Notes: generated from the sequence alone by a model not told the origin. DNA of 64,000 bases from Thauera sedimentorum (GCF_014489115.1 NZ_JACTAH010000002.1:806001-870000), one strand, 5' to 3'. Numbered from the stretch's first letter, positions 55,270 to 63,738 are shown. Numbers and translations are program-made.

Positions 55270-56532
55270 ATGACCCCCTCCGTACCTCAAATCAACCCTG
55301 ACCGCCTGCACCAGCGCATCGCCGATCTTGCCGCCGTCGGCGCCATCGACGGCGGCGGCTGCGCGCGCCTGGCGCTCACCGATGCCGACCGCGCCGGGCG
55401 TGATCTGGTCTGCGGCTCGATGCGCGAGCTGGGCCTCGCGGTGAGCGTGGACGCCATCGGCAACGTCGTCGGCGTGCGCGCCGGGCGCAGCGACGGCCCG
55501 CCGGTGATGACCGGCTCGCACATCGACACGGTGCGCACCGGTGGCCGCTACGACGGCAACTACGGCGTGCTGGCCGGGCTGGAGGTGGTGGCCGCGCTCA
55601 ACGACGCTGGGCTCACCACCGAGCACCCGCTGGCGGTGGCCTTCTTCACCAACGAGGAAGGCGCGCGCTTCGCCCCGGACATGATGGGCAGCCTGGTCTA
55701 CACCGGCGCGCTGCCACTGGCCGAGGCGCTGGCAGTGCAGGGCATAGACGGCGCCACCGTGGGCGACGAACTCGCCCGCATCGGCTACGCCGGCCCCGCG
55801 CCGGTGCCGGCCGCCGCGCCGCGTGCCTTCGTCGAGCTGCACGTCGAGCAGGGCCCGGTGCTGGACCGCGAAGGCATCGACATCGGCGTGGTCGAATCGG
55901 TGCAGGGCATCTCGTGGACCGAGATCGACATCCGCGGCACCTCCAACCACGCCGGCACCACGCCCATGAGCATGCGCCGCGACGCCGGCTGGGCGGCGGG
56001 CGAGATCATCGCCTTCGTGCGCGAACTCGCCACCGAACTGGGCGGCGACCAGGTCGCCACCGTGGGGCGTATCGAGTTCTTCCCCAACCTGGTGAACGTG
56101 GTGCCCAACCGCGCCGTGCTCACCGTCGATCTGCGCAACACCGATGAAGCCCTGCTGCAGCGCGCCGAGGCGCGCCTGGCCGCCCATCTGGCCGCCCTGC
56201 GCGACGCCGAGAAGGTGGAGATCTCCACCCGCAAGCTGGCGCGCTTCGCCCCGGTGCCCTTCGCGCCGGAAATGACCGACCGCATCGAAGGCCACGCCCG
56301 CGCGCTGGGCCTCACCACCCGGCGCATGCCCAGCGGCGCCGGCCACGACGCCCAGATGCTCGCCGCCGTGTGCCCCACCGCGATGATCTTCGTGCCCAGC
56401 GTGGATGGCATCAGCCACAACGTGCGCGAATACACCGAACCGAAACACATCGAAGCAGGCGCCCAGGTGCTGCTCGCCGTCCTGAGCGAGCTGGCCGGCG
56501 CCGGCCTCCCTGCAGGAGACCGCAATCCATGA
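55270..56532 (+). CDS. Zn-dependent N-carbamoyl amino acid amidohydrolase (hydantoinase/carbamoylase family)
   Basis: Di-zinc M20-family amidase (420 residues). Metal ligands are seen in MTGSHIDTVRTGGRYDGNYGV, FFTNEEGARF and ELHVEQGPVL, with GTSNHAGTTPM in the lid/dimerisation domain and HNVREYT at the C-terminus. Members cleave N-carbamoyl-L-amino acids, beta-ureidopropionate or allantoate, and the exact one cannot be read from the sequence. It is followed, with a four-base overlap, by a second, unrelated carbamoylase. Confidence 0.88.
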   Translation: MTPSVPQINPDRLHQRIADLAAVGAIDGGGCARLALTDADRAGRDLVCGSMRELGLAVSVDAIGNVVGVRAGRSDGPPVMTGSHIDTVRTGGRYDGNYGVLAGLEVVAALNDAGLTTEHPLAVAFFTNEEGARFAPDMMGSLVYTGALPLAEALAVQGIDGATVGDELARIGYAGPAPVPAAAPRAFVELHVEQGPVLDREGIDIGVVESVQGISWTEIDIRGTSNHAGTTPMSMRRDAGWAAGEIIAFVRELATELGGDQVATVGRIEFFPNLVNVVPNRAVLTVDLRNTDEALLQRAEARLAAHLAALRDAEKVEISTRKLARFAPVPFAPEMTDRIEGHARALGLTTRRMPSGAGHDAQMLAAVCPTAMIFVPSVDGISHNVREYTEPKHIEAGAQVLLAVLSELAGAGLPAGDRNP

Positions 56533-57464
56533 CCCGCAAGCTCATCGTCGGCGCCGCCCAGCTCGGCCCCATCGCCCGCAGCGAGACGCGCACCCAGGTG
56601 GTCGCCCGCCTGATCGAACTGATGCGCGAAGCCAAGGCGCGCGGCTGCGACGTGGTCGCCTACCCGGAACTCGCGCTCACCACCTTCTTCCCGCGCTGGT
56701 TCTTCGAAGACCAGGCCGAGATCGACCAGTGGTTCGAGCGCGAAATGCCCGGCCCCGAAACCCGCCCGCTGTTCGATGAGGCAAAGAAGCTCGGCATCGG
56801 CTTCTACCTGGGCTACGCCGAACTGGTCGAGCAGGGCGGCGCGCCCCGCCACTTCAACACCGCCATCCTGGTCGACAAGTCCGGCGCCATCGTCGGCAAG
56901 TACCGCAAGGTGCACCTGCCCGGCCACCGCGAACACGAACCCTGGCGCGCCTTCCAGCACCTGGAAAAGCGCTACTTCGAGCGCGGCGACCTCGGCTTTG
57001 GCGCCTGGCGCACTATGAACGGCATCATGGGCATGGCGCTGTGCAACGACCGCCGCTGGCCGGAAACCTACCGCGTGCTCGGCCTGCAGGGCGTGGAGAT
57101 GGCCTTCATCGGCTACAACACCCCCATGCACTACCCGCCGGTGCCGGAACACGACCACCTGCAGGGCTTCCACAACCACCTCGTGCTGCAGGCCGGCGCC
57201 TACCAGAACGGCATGTGGATCGTCGGCGTCGCCAAGGCCGGCAAGGAAGAAGGCTGCGACCTGCTCGGCCAGAGCGCCATCATCGCCCCCACCGGCGAAA
57301 TCGTCGCCATGTGCTCCACGGTGGAAGACGAGCTGGTCACCGCGGTGTGCGACCTCGACCGCTGCCGCGAACTCAAGGACAATGTCTTCAACTTCGGCCT
57401 GCACCGCGAACCGGAAACGTACCGCCTGATCGTCGATACCAAGGGGCCGGTCGAACCCGCGTAG
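56529..57464 (+). CDS. N-carbamoyl-D-amino acid hydrolase (nitrilase superfamily)
   Basis: Cysteine amidohydrolase of 311 residues. The catalytic triad is at Glu47 (YPELALTTFFPRW), Lys127 (GKYRKVHLPG) and Cys172 (ALCNDRRWPE), the numbering known for Agrobacterium D-carbamoylase. The family insertion GHREHEPWRAFQHLEKRYF is present. It should release D-amino acid, ammonia and CO2 from N-carbamoyl-D-amino acids. The ATG overlaps the stop of the preceding gene. Confidence 0.92.
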   Translation: MTRKLIVGAAQLGPIARSETRTQVVARLIELMREAKARGCDVVAYPELALTTFFPRWFFEDQAEIDQWFEREMPGPETRPLFDEAKKLGIGFYLGYAELVEQGGAPRHFNTAILVDKSGAIVGKYRKVHLPGHREHEPWRAFQHLEKRYFERGDLGFGAWRTMNGIMGMALCNDRRWPETYRVLGLQGVEMAFIGYNTPMHYPPVPEHDHLQGFHNHLVLQAGAYQNGMWIVGVAKAGKEEGCDLLGQSAIIAPTGEIVAMCSTVEDELVTAVCDLDRCRELKDNVFNFGLHREPETYRLIVDTKGPVEPA

Positions 57465-57473
57465 TTTCAACCG

Positions 57474-57620
57474 CACCCTTGAAGGGGCGCTTGTTTTACC
57501 CCCTCCCCTTCAAGGGGAGGGCCGGGGTGGGGATGGGTTTCGGACGAGGCACAAAGAATCGCCGGTTACGCCCTCCGGAAACCCATCCCCCACCTGTCCT
57601 CCCCCTTGAAGGGGGAGGAA
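57474..57620. repeat. Composite CCCCTTCAAGGGG/GGGGATGGG repeat, copy e
   Basis: Fills most of the gap between the D-carbamoylase gene and the regulator gene: CACCCTTGAAGGGGCG, then CTCCCCTTCAAGGGGAGG with GGGGTGGGGATGGG, and the opposed ACCCATCCCCC with CCCCCTTGAAGGGGGAGG. Confidence 0.8.
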
Positions 57621-57709
57621 CGCATCACAACGATCATTCAGGCTCACCCAGCACAAGCGTTCGGCTCAACGGCAATCAACCCCACCAAGAACAACACCCC
57701 CAGCCCCGC

Positions 57710-58570
57710 ATGACCCCCAAGCCAGCCAAACGCTTCAAGCCCATCGACGAGCGCATCGAAGCGCTCGCCGAACCCTTGCCCGACTCGGAGCGCAAGCTGG
57801 CCGAACTGCTGGCCGCCCAGCCGGCCCTGCTCGCCACCCACTCGGCCACCGAACTCGCCGCCATCGCCGGCAGCTCCAAGGCCGCGGTCACCCGCTTCAT
57901 CCAGCGCGTCGGCTACGAGAGCTTCGCCGCCGCCCGTCGCGAAGCGCGCGAAGCCCAGCGCTGGGGCGCGCCCGGCTTCCAGGCCGCGCCGGACCTGCCC
58001 CCGGCCTCGGACGAGGCCTTCGGCGAACACCTGCGCCGCGACCTGCAGAACCTCGCCCTCACCTTCGAACGCCTCACCCCCGGCGTCGTGCAACCGGCGG
58101 TCGCCGCCCTGGCTCGCGCGCGCCGCATCGGCGTGGTCGGCTACCGCAACAGCCACGCCCTGGCGCAATACTTCGCCCGCCAGCTCGTCCTGCTCAAGGA
58201 CCAGGTCGCCCTGCTGCCCCAGCCCGGACAAACCGTCGGCGAAGACCTCGCCGGCTTCGGCGCGGAAGACATGCTCGTCATCCTCGCCTTCCGCCGCCGC
58301 GTGCCCATCGTCGCCCAGATCGCCCGCCTTGCGAAAAAGGCCGGCGTACCGGTACTGGTCCTCACCGACGCCGCCACCCCCGCCAGGGAAGTCGACGCCA
58401 CCTGGCGCATCGCCTGCGAATCGCGCGGCTCCGCGCAGTTCGACTCCTACGCCGCCGCGATGAGCGTGCTCAACCTGCTGGTATCCGCACTCGCCCGCCT
58501 GCCGGAGATTCAGGCGGGGAACCGGCTACGGGTGGCTGAGCGGCTGCATGAGGGGTTGGAGGAGCTGTAG
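57710..58570 (+). CDS. RpiR-family transcriptional regulator (HTH-SIS)
   Basis: Regulator of 286 residues with an N-terminal RpiR-type HTH (LPDSERKLAELLAAQ, SATELAAIAGSSKAAVTRFIQRVGYESFAAARR) and a C-terminal SIS domain (IGVVGYRNSHALAQYFARQLVLL, DMLVILAFRRRVPIVAQIARLAKKAG). It closes the TRAP/carbamoylase operon and is the most likely local regulator, responding to a phosphorylated sugar-like or carboxylate ligand. Confidence 0.9.
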   Translation: MTPKPAKRFKPIDERIEALAEPLPDSERKLAELLAAQPALLATHSATELAAIAGSSKAAVTRFIQRVGYESFAAARREAREAQRWGAPGFQAAPDLPPASDEAFGEHLRRDLQNLALTFERLTPGVVQPAVAALARARRIGVVGYRNSHALAQYFARQLVLLKDQVALLPQPGQTVGEDLAGFGAEDMLVILAFRRRVPIVAQIARLAKKAGVPVLVLTDAATPAREVDATWRIACESRGSAQFDSYAAAMSVLNLLVSALARLPEIQAGNRLRVAERLHEGLEEL

Positions 58571-58670
58571 AGGGTACGCTCGGGCGTCTGGTGCAGTAGC
58601 TACTGTGCTGAGTGCAACGGGCGTGGAGCGCGCTGCTGCTCCCCTTCGGTTGAAAGACGGATCATGCGAT

Positions 58671-58715
58671 TGGGGACAGAGCATGTTCTGCACTTGAAAC
58701 CGTGGTCTGTCCCCA
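58671..58715. terminator. Inverted repeat between convergent genes
   Basis: TGGGGACAGA (58671-58680) and its exact complement TCTGTCCCCA (58706-58715) can form a ten-base stem with a 25-base loop between the RpiR-type gene and the DUF799 gene, which converge. The GGGGACAGA motif resembles REP elements linked with REP-associated transposases in proteobacteria. A role as a bidirectional terminator is possible. Confidence 0.5.
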
Positions 58716-58723
58716 GTTTCGCC

Positions 58724-59398
58724 CTAAGGGCGGGTGTTGCCGTCGGTCATGTAGTTCGGTGACCGCGGGCCATACAAAATTCCATTGGGGCGCCCTGCGG
58801 CGAGTAGCCGGTTGCTCGTGATGCCGGCGATGGGGTGTGCGCGGTTCGTAGTGCTCTCGACGATCTGATGAACTAGGGCTGACACCAAGAGCCCAACCAG
58901 TCCTCCGCTTGAACTGCGTCCCTCTGCGCTCGACGCAGTTGCGGTGCCTGACCACAAAGTCTGTTCGGTTCTTAGATCTATGAGGCGTGCCTCGGCGGTG
59001 ACTCGGCTTTCACTCGAGATGATCGCGTAGGTGGTCCCATACTGACGTACGGTGATGTACAGCGCTGCGTCTGCTCCGAATATATCCCTCAGCTTCTGCA
59101 AAGTAACGTCGTGCATCTCCGCCGGATTCACGAGCCCGTTCTGCTTGAACGTCTCGTTTACCAGGGTGACGGGGAAAACGTAGTAGCCGGACTCTGCCAA
59201 GGGCAGTGTTACGTGGGAGAGAACGCTGTTTGTCGCCAATACGTCCGGTGACATGTTGAGCGGAGGTAGGACCAAGATGGAACTGGGGCGACTCTCTTTG
59301 TACGCCGTATAGTCGTAGGGCTGTTGAGTTGCACAGCCGCTTGAGAGCAGTGCTGCGGCGACCAGTGGCATGGCCTTAAGAATGGGTGACCAGGTCAT
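58724..59398 (-). CDS. DUF799/GNA1162-family lipoprotein
   Basis: Outer-membrane-type lipoprotein of 224 residues. A lipobox is present (SSGCATQQP) after a hydrophobic leader. The segments RPSSILVLPPLNMSPDVLAT and VFPVTLVNETFKQNGL fit the GNA1162/DUF799 family known from Neisseria. It is third in the conserved csgG-DUF4810-DUF799 order, with a start 15 bases after DUF4810. Confidence 0.88.
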   Translation of the reverse strand: MTWSPILKAMPLVAAALLSSGCATQQPYDYTAYKESRPSSILVLPPLNMSPDVLATNSVLSHVTLPLAESGYYVFPVTLVNETFKQNGLVNPAEMHDVTLQKLRDIFGADAALYITVRQYGTTYAIISSESRVTAEARLIDLRTEQTLWSGTATASSAEGRSSSGGLVGLLVSALVHQIVESTTNRAHPIAGITSNRLLAAGRPNGILYGPRSPNYMTDGNTRP

Positions 59399-59413
59399 TG
59401 TGGAGCGACACCT

Positions 59414-59785
59414 CTAGTTGGATGGCTTGGCTTTGGACTTCATCAAGAAGTCAATGTAAGCGGAGCTTTCTGGATACAACTTTTTCTCGGCATCTAGGTA
59501 CTCAAGCATTTTTTCGCCATCCTGCTTCTCAGCGTAGAGGATGCCGAGGTGTGCAAGGTATCCGGGTGCCACGGGTTTGCCGATGGCTTTCGCTTCCTCG
59601 ATACCAGCCTCTAGGCTTGCTATCTGTTCGTCAGGGCCTTTCTCGCCAGTTAGGTGTCCATAGACTTGTGGTTGATACTCACCCCAGTAGTACAGCGGGC
59701 CGGGCCCGGTTGCGCAGGCGTTCAGCAGTAGCAGTGTTGCAGGGGCGATGACTCGCGCCATACGACGCATGGTGAATGTGGGCAT
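59414..59785 (-). CDS. DUF4810 domain lipoprotein
   Basis: Lipoprotein of 123 residues: leader RVIAPATLLLLNACATGPG with a lipobox Cys, then YYWGEYQPQVYGHLTG and a TPR-like helical region (GPDEQIASLEAGIEEAKAIG). AAGGAG precedes the ATG at 59785. It lies 20 bases after the CsgG-like gene, the order of the conserved trio with GNA1162. Confidence 0.86.
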   Translation of the reverse strand: MPTFTMRRMARVIAPATLLLLNACATGPGPLYYWGEYQPQVYGHLTGEKGPDEQIASLEAGIEEAKAIGKPVAPGYLAHLGILYAEKQDGEKMLEYLDAEKKLYPESSAYIDFLMKSKAKPSN

Positions 59786-59805
59786 CGAGGGCTCTCCTTC
59801 GTTCT

Positions 59806-60498
59806 TCAGTTCTGAGCTGGCTGCCATGCGCCTGCATGGATGCCAGCGACAAGCCCGTCGACTGCTTCGCGAATCGCAAGATCGAGTACTTTGCCGTTCA
59901 GTGTCGAGTCATAGCTAGCTGTGCCGCCAAAGCCGATTACCTCCCTGTTGTCCAGGCTGTACTCGCCGGCACCCTGGGATGAATAGACGACCTCGGATGT
60001 TTCAACGTCGACAACGTTGAGGCTTACCTTGGCATAGGCCACTTGAGATTTTCCGCGTCCGAGAATTCCGAATAGTTGTTTGTCGCCGGTCTCCTTTCGG
60101 CCGAACTCGGTCACGTCACCGGTGATAACGAAGGTCGCGCCCTTAAGCTTCTGCTGTGCCCCTGAAAGAGCAGCTTCCTGCTTGATCTCTGTCATGTTGT
60201 CGCGATCCAACACCCTGAACCTTCCTGTCTGTTGCAGATGAGTGATCAGAATGGTCTTGGCCTGGCTTCCAAGGCGGTCGACTCCGTCGGAGAAGATCCC
60301 ACGCATGAAGCTGGAGCGATTGTCGAACTTGCCGACGGAAATCGGGCTACGTTTTCCAACGTAAGGTGTGGCTGCCGATGCCACCTGTTGTACGGCCAAT
60401 GTGCGGGAACTCTCGGTTGCGCATCCGGACAGCAGCGATCCGCTAATTAGCGCGATACAGATTGCCGAGGCTCCTACTCTTGCTATGTATTTGGGCAT
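59806..60498 (-). CDS. CsgG/HfaB-family curli-like assembly lipoprotein
   Basis: Lipoprotein of 230 residues with signal peptide and lipobox (SLLSGCATESS). CsgG family features: ISVGKFDNRSSFMRGIF, then GRFRVLDRDNMTEIKQEAALSGAQQ and ATFVITGDVTEFGRKE. CsgG forms an outer-membrane secretion pore for curli in enterobacteria, but the csgG-DUF4810-DUF799 trio in betaproteobacteria has no curlin subunit and an unknown role. No csgA, csgB or csgE gene is visible here. Confidence 0.86.
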   Translation of the reverse strand: MPKYIARVGASAICIALISGSLLSGCATESSRTLAVQQVASAATPYVGKRSPISVGKFDNRSSFMRGIFSDGVDRLGSQAKTILITHLQQTGRFRVLDRDNMTEIKQEAALSGAQQKLKGATFVITGDVTEFGRKETGDKQLFGILGRGKSQVAYAKVSLNVVDVETSEVVYSSQGAGEYSLDNREVIGFGGTASYDSTLNGKVLDLAIREAVDGLVAGIHAGAWQPAQN

Positions 60499-60932
60499 TC
60501 ACGATACCTATGTTGTCGGTGGTTGACCGTTCCGGTGGTCTGTCTTGCGTGGTCCTATGGGACGGGTTGGATCAACGAGGTGAGTCGCATCACCGAACCG
60601 AGTGTGAGAAACCCCTGTGAAGCCACACGGAAAATTCGTAGATGAGATGCGCCGCGATCAGTGCCCCGGGCTTTCTCAACAGTAGATTGCGGCGAAACGT
60701 TACACATTGATACGAATTGTGACTAGTCCATGGTCATCAATGGATGACCTAGATCAAGCAATCTCGCGCGATACGAAAGTCCCAACTACGTGGTGCAATC
60801 GCGCACCCGGCCGAATCGCTAGGTGTCTATGAATGCCAGAGTCAGTTGGTCAGGTGATCGCGTCTGTTCGCAAACTTCTTTTCGGTTCGCGGAAGTGGCG
60901 TCCGGATGGTTTTGGTGGGCCGATCGGGACGC
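60499..60932. other. Intergenic stretch upstream of the CsgG trio
   Basis: About 430 bases, less GC-rich than the rest, with no supported gene. It ends at the converging hypothetical gene that starts at 61481 and must hold the promoter of the CsgG-like operon, though no clear -35/-10 pair was identified. A partial FNR-like site, ATGACCTAGATCAA, lies at 60744-60757. Confidence 0.5.
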
Positions 60933-61481
60933 TTAGGCCGTTACCCGCCCCAGGCCGCCGAAGAAGGGTTCAGCGCCGTCGGCGCCGATGTTCATGAAGA
61001 ACTGCGCCTTGTTGTGCGCGATGCGGTCGCGGACCAGGGCGGCCTGGGCTTCGGGGTTGCCCTGGAGGCGTTCGTAGGCGGCGACGAAGTCGTCGTAGCC
61101 TTCCACCGCGCGCTGCAGGGAGTGCGCGGCGGAGAGTTCGGCGAAGCGGTCGCGCATCTCCGGTTTGTCGACGAACAGTTGCTCGATGCGGTCCTTGTCC
61201 GGGTGGTCGTTGGCCACCACGACCTTGCCGGCGAAGTCCATGCTCAGCACCGGGTCGGGCGGCACGGAGATGCCGGCCGAGCGGAACAGCTTGCCGAGGT
61301 CGGCGGCAAAGTCTGCCGTTGCGCCTTGCAGTTCGGCGCCCTGGAGCAGGCGCAGCGGCGGCAGCGTGTGCAGGGTCTGCGGCGCAGCGTCCGGTGTTGC
61401 GGCGGGGGCGGATTCCCGCGTGCTGGCGCGGGTCGGGGTGTTCTGCGGGATGGGAGCGTAGGACGCGGAGCTGATCTGCAT
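60933..61481 (-). CDS. Hypothetical protein, not recognised
   Basis: I do not recognise this protein of 182 residues. The first 40 residues are low-complexity and rich in Pro, Ala, Thr. The rest is mostly alpha-helical with charged surfaces (VVVANDHPDKDRIEQLFVDKPEM, LSAAHSLQRAVEGYDDFVAAYERL). It ends in FFMNIGADGAEPFFGG. No signal peptide is seen. CGGAGG precedes the ATG. It diverges from the Tat aldo/keto reductase gene. Confidence 0.7.
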   Translation of the reverse strand: MQISSASYAPIPQNTPTRASTRESAPAATPDAAPQTLHTLPPLRLLQGAELQGATADFAADLGKLFRSAGISVPPDPVLSMDFAGKVVVANDHPDKDRIEQLFVDKPEMRDRFAELSAAHSLQRAVEGYDDFVAAYERLQGNPEAQAALVRDRIAHNKAQFFMNIGADGAEPFFGGLGRVTA

Positions 61482-61646
61482 GACGATGGCCTCCGGGTGG
61501 GCATGCGGGTGTAGTGCAGGGATCGTGCCAGGCGGGTGCGGCGTGGGCGCCGCCTTGCCACCCCGCCGCGTGCGGAAGCACCGGGCGACGAAACCCTGCG
61601 GCGCCGATCGGGGTCGAACCAGCCGTTATCGTCCCTGGAGGCTGGC

Positions 61647-62603
61647 ATGAGCGGGCGTGATCTCCGCTTTCCCGCAGCGTGCGCCGGGCGCCGCCGCTTT
61701 CTGGCGCTGGCGGCGCTGGCGCTCTCCGGCCTGCCGCGGCTGTCGGCGGCGCAGGCGGGCGAGGCGGTGGCGATGCGCACGGTGCCTGCTTCCGGCGAAC
61801 GTCTGCCGGCGATCGGTATGGGCACCTGGATCACCTTCGACATCGGCCGCGGCGGGGTAAGCACGGGAGAGGCGTTCACCACGCGCTGGCAGGTGCTGCA
61901 GGAGTTCTTCGCTGCGGGCGGACGCCTGATCGATTCCTCGCCGATGTACGGCAGCGCCGAAGCGGTGTTGGGCGAGCTGTTGCCGCAGAGCCCGGGGGCA
62001 GCGGCGCTGTTTTCCGCCACCAAGGTGTGGACCCCGGGCGGGTGGATGGGGGAGCGGCAGATGGCGCGCTCGCTGGAATTGTGGGGCGTGCCGCGCTTCG
62101 ACCTGATGCAGGTGCACAACCTGCTGGACTGGGAGACCCACCTGCCCACCCTGCGGCGGATGAAGGCCGAGGGCGCGGTGCGCTACATCGGCATCACCAC
62201 CTCGCACGGGCGCCGGCACCAGGACTTTGCCGCGCTGATGCGCAGCGAGCCGCTCGACTTCGTGCAGTTCACCTACAGCATCGCCCGCCGTGAGGCCGAG
62301 GCCCGCCTGCTGCCGCTGGCCGCCGAGCGCGGCTGCGCAGTGATCGTGAACCGCCCCTTCGACGGCGGCGGGCTGTTCCACCGCGTGCGCGGCCGGCCGC
62401 TGCGCGGCTATGCCGCGGAGATCGGCTGCACGAACTGGGCGCAGGTCTTCCTCAAGTTCGTGATCTCGCATCCGGCGGTTACCTGCGCCATTCCGGCCAC
62501 CTCGCAGCCGGCGCACATGCGCGAGAACATGGGGGCGCTCCGCGGGCCGATGCCGGATGCGGCGCTGCGCCGGCGCATGGCGGATGAGTTTGACCGCCTG
62601 TGA
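61647..62603 (+). CDS. Tat-exported aldo/keto reductase
   Basis: Reductase of 318 residues with a twin-arginine leader (CAGRRRFLALAALALSGLP), so it is probably a periplasmic oxidoreductase. The aldo/keto reductase barrel shows GMGTWITFDIG, LIDSSPMYGSAEAVLGE, VHNLLDWETH and YIGITTSHGRRHQDF. Nicotinamide-binding residues are less clear than in cytoplasmic members. The ATG at 61647 is chosen because GGAGG precedes it. The frame opens at 61536. Confidence 0.82.
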   Translation: MSGRDLRFPAACAGRRRFLALAALALSGLPRLSAAQAGEAVAMRTVPASGERLPAIGMGTWITFDIGRGGVSTGEAFTTRWQVLQEFFAAGGRLIDSSPMYGSAEAVLGELLPQSPGAAALFSATKVWTPGGWMGERQMARSLELWGVPRFDLMQVHNLLDWETHLPTLRRMKAEGAVRYIGITTSHGRRHQDFAALMRSEPLDFVQFTYSIARREAEARLLPLAAERGCAVIVNRPFDGGGLFHRVRGRPLRGYAAEIGCTNWAQVFLKFVISHPAVTCAIPATSQPAHMRENMGALRGPMPDAALRRRMADEFDRL

Positions 62604-62622
62604 GTGATCGCCTGTGAGTGAG

Positions 62623-62640
62623 CGCCCGTGAGCGCGGGCG
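62623..62640. terminator. GC hairpin between convergent genes
   Basis: CGCCCG (62623-62628) and CGGGCG (62635-62640) can pair in the short gap between the aldo/keto reductase gene and the AraC gene. It is followed by the tandem repeat rather than a run of T. Confidence 0.3.
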
Positions 62641-62664
62641 TCAGCGCGGGCGTCAGCGCGGGCG
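62631..62664. repeat. 12-base tandem repeat at the 3' end of the AraC-type gene
   Basis: AGCGCGGGCGTC is repeated at 62631-62642 and 62643-62654, then ten bases of a third unit end at 62664. It runs into the stop codon of the AraC-type gene, so copy-number change could alter the end of that protein. Confidence 0.7.
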
Positions 62665-63702
62665 CGGGTTGTCGGCCCCCGCTGCGCGGCGCTTGCGGTA
62701 GGCGCCGGGCGGGCTGCCGGTCCATTGCTTGAAGGCGCGGTTGAAGGTGGCCGGATCGTCGAAGCCCAGGCTGGCGCCTATGGTGGCGATGGGCTGGTCG
62801 GTGCGTGAGATGCGGGCGATGGCGATGTCGCGCCGCAGGGCGTCCTTGACCGCCTGGAAGCCGGTGCCTTCCTGGGCTAGGTGGCGCGCCAGGGTGCGCG
62901 GCGAGATGTGCAGGGCGCGGGCGACGTCCTCGACGGTGGGGGCGTCGGCCAGCTGGGCTTCGAGCAGTTCGCGCACGCGGTGGGTCATCAGCCGTTTGCC
63001 GCCGGTGACGTAGATCCAGTCGGTGGGGGCGTTGCGCAGGAAGGCCGAGAGCGCGGCCTTGTCCTGGCGGATGGGCGCGTCGAGCAGGGCGGAGTCGAGG
63101 TGGAAGGCGGTCACCGGGGCGTTGAAGTGCGCCGGCGCGGGGTAGATGTGCATGTACTCGGCGGCGTAGGGCGGCGGCGGGTAGGCCAGGTCCAGGCGGG
63201 CGAAGGCGATGCGCCGGTCGACCATCCACGAGGCCACGCCCTGCACCAGCATGAGCATGGTCTCCAGGATCAGCTCGCGCGCCGGCCCGAGGGCGACGTG
63301 CTCGACCAGGGCGATGCGGGTCAGCGCGCCCTCCTGCGACATGACGAAGTGCATGTCGTCGATCACCAGGCGGAAGAACCAGCAGAAGCGGTGCATGGCC
63401 ACCCGCAGGTTGGCCGCATCCAGCATGCCCAGGCAGAGGAACTTGAGCGTGCCGCCGCGCAGGGGGCGGGAGAAGTAGCCGGGCGTCTCGTCGTCCAGTT
63501 CCACCGCGAGCAGGCGATAGACGTGGGCGAACTGTTCCACGGTGACCCGCGCGGTGTCCTGCTGCAGCAGCGCGGGGGCGATGCCGGCGCGCTGCATGCA
63601 GGCCAGCGCGCGCGTGCGGCGCTCGTCGCCCAGGCGCAGCAGCAGGTCGCCGACGAAGCGGATCGGTAGCGTGGCGGAGCGGGCGCCGAGGTTTTCGTGC
63701 AT
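62653..63702 (-). CDS. AraC-family transcriptional regulator
   Basis: Regulator of 349 residues. The N-terminal domain is of the arabinose-binding-like OruR/ArgR type (RRVLACMQRAGIAPALL region, ELDDETPGYFSRPLRGGTLKFLCLGML). The C-terminal pair of HTH motifs is clear (VEDVARALHISPRTLARHLAQEG and PIATIGASLGFDDPATFNRAFKQWTGSPPGAYRK). It diverges from a branched-chain amino acid type ABC gene and probably controls it. Its end overlaps a 12-base tandem repeat. Confidence 0.9.
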   Translation of the reverse strand: MHENLGARSATLPIRFVGDLLLRLGDERRTRALACMQRAGIAPALLQQDTARVTVEQFAHVYRLLAVELDDETPGYFSRPLRGGTLKFLCLGMLDAANLRVAMHRFCWFFRLVIDDMHFVMSQEGALTRIALVEHVALGPARELILETMLMLVQGVASWMVDRRIAFARLDLAYPPPPYAAEYMHIYPAPAHFNAPVTAFHLDSALLDAPIRQDKAALSAFLRNAPTDWIYVTGGKRLMTHRVRELLEAQLADAPTVEDVARALHISPRTLARHLAQEGTGFQAVKDALRRDIAIARISRTDQPIATIGASLGFDDPATFNRAFKQWTGSPPGAYRKRRAAGADNPRPR

Positions 63703-63723
63703 TGCAGATCCCGGTTTGCAACA

Positions 63724-63738
63724 TGGCAGGAAATGCCA
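63724..63738. promoter_or_regulatory. TGGCA-N5-TGCCA inverted repeat near the AraC-type start
   Basis: TGGCAGGAAATGCCA is a short palindrome 22 bases upstream of the AraC-type start. It could be a regulator-binding site. Confidence 0.4.

Noticed and set aside
60744..60757. FNR/Anr-type site ATGACCTAGATCAA
   Set aside because: Only one half-site matches TTGAT-N4-ATCAA. Kept as a note in the intergenic entry, not claimed as a site.
62600..62665. Short direct repeats suggesting a CRISPR-like array
   Set aside because: The units are 12 bases in tandem without spacers, so this is a simple tandem repeat.
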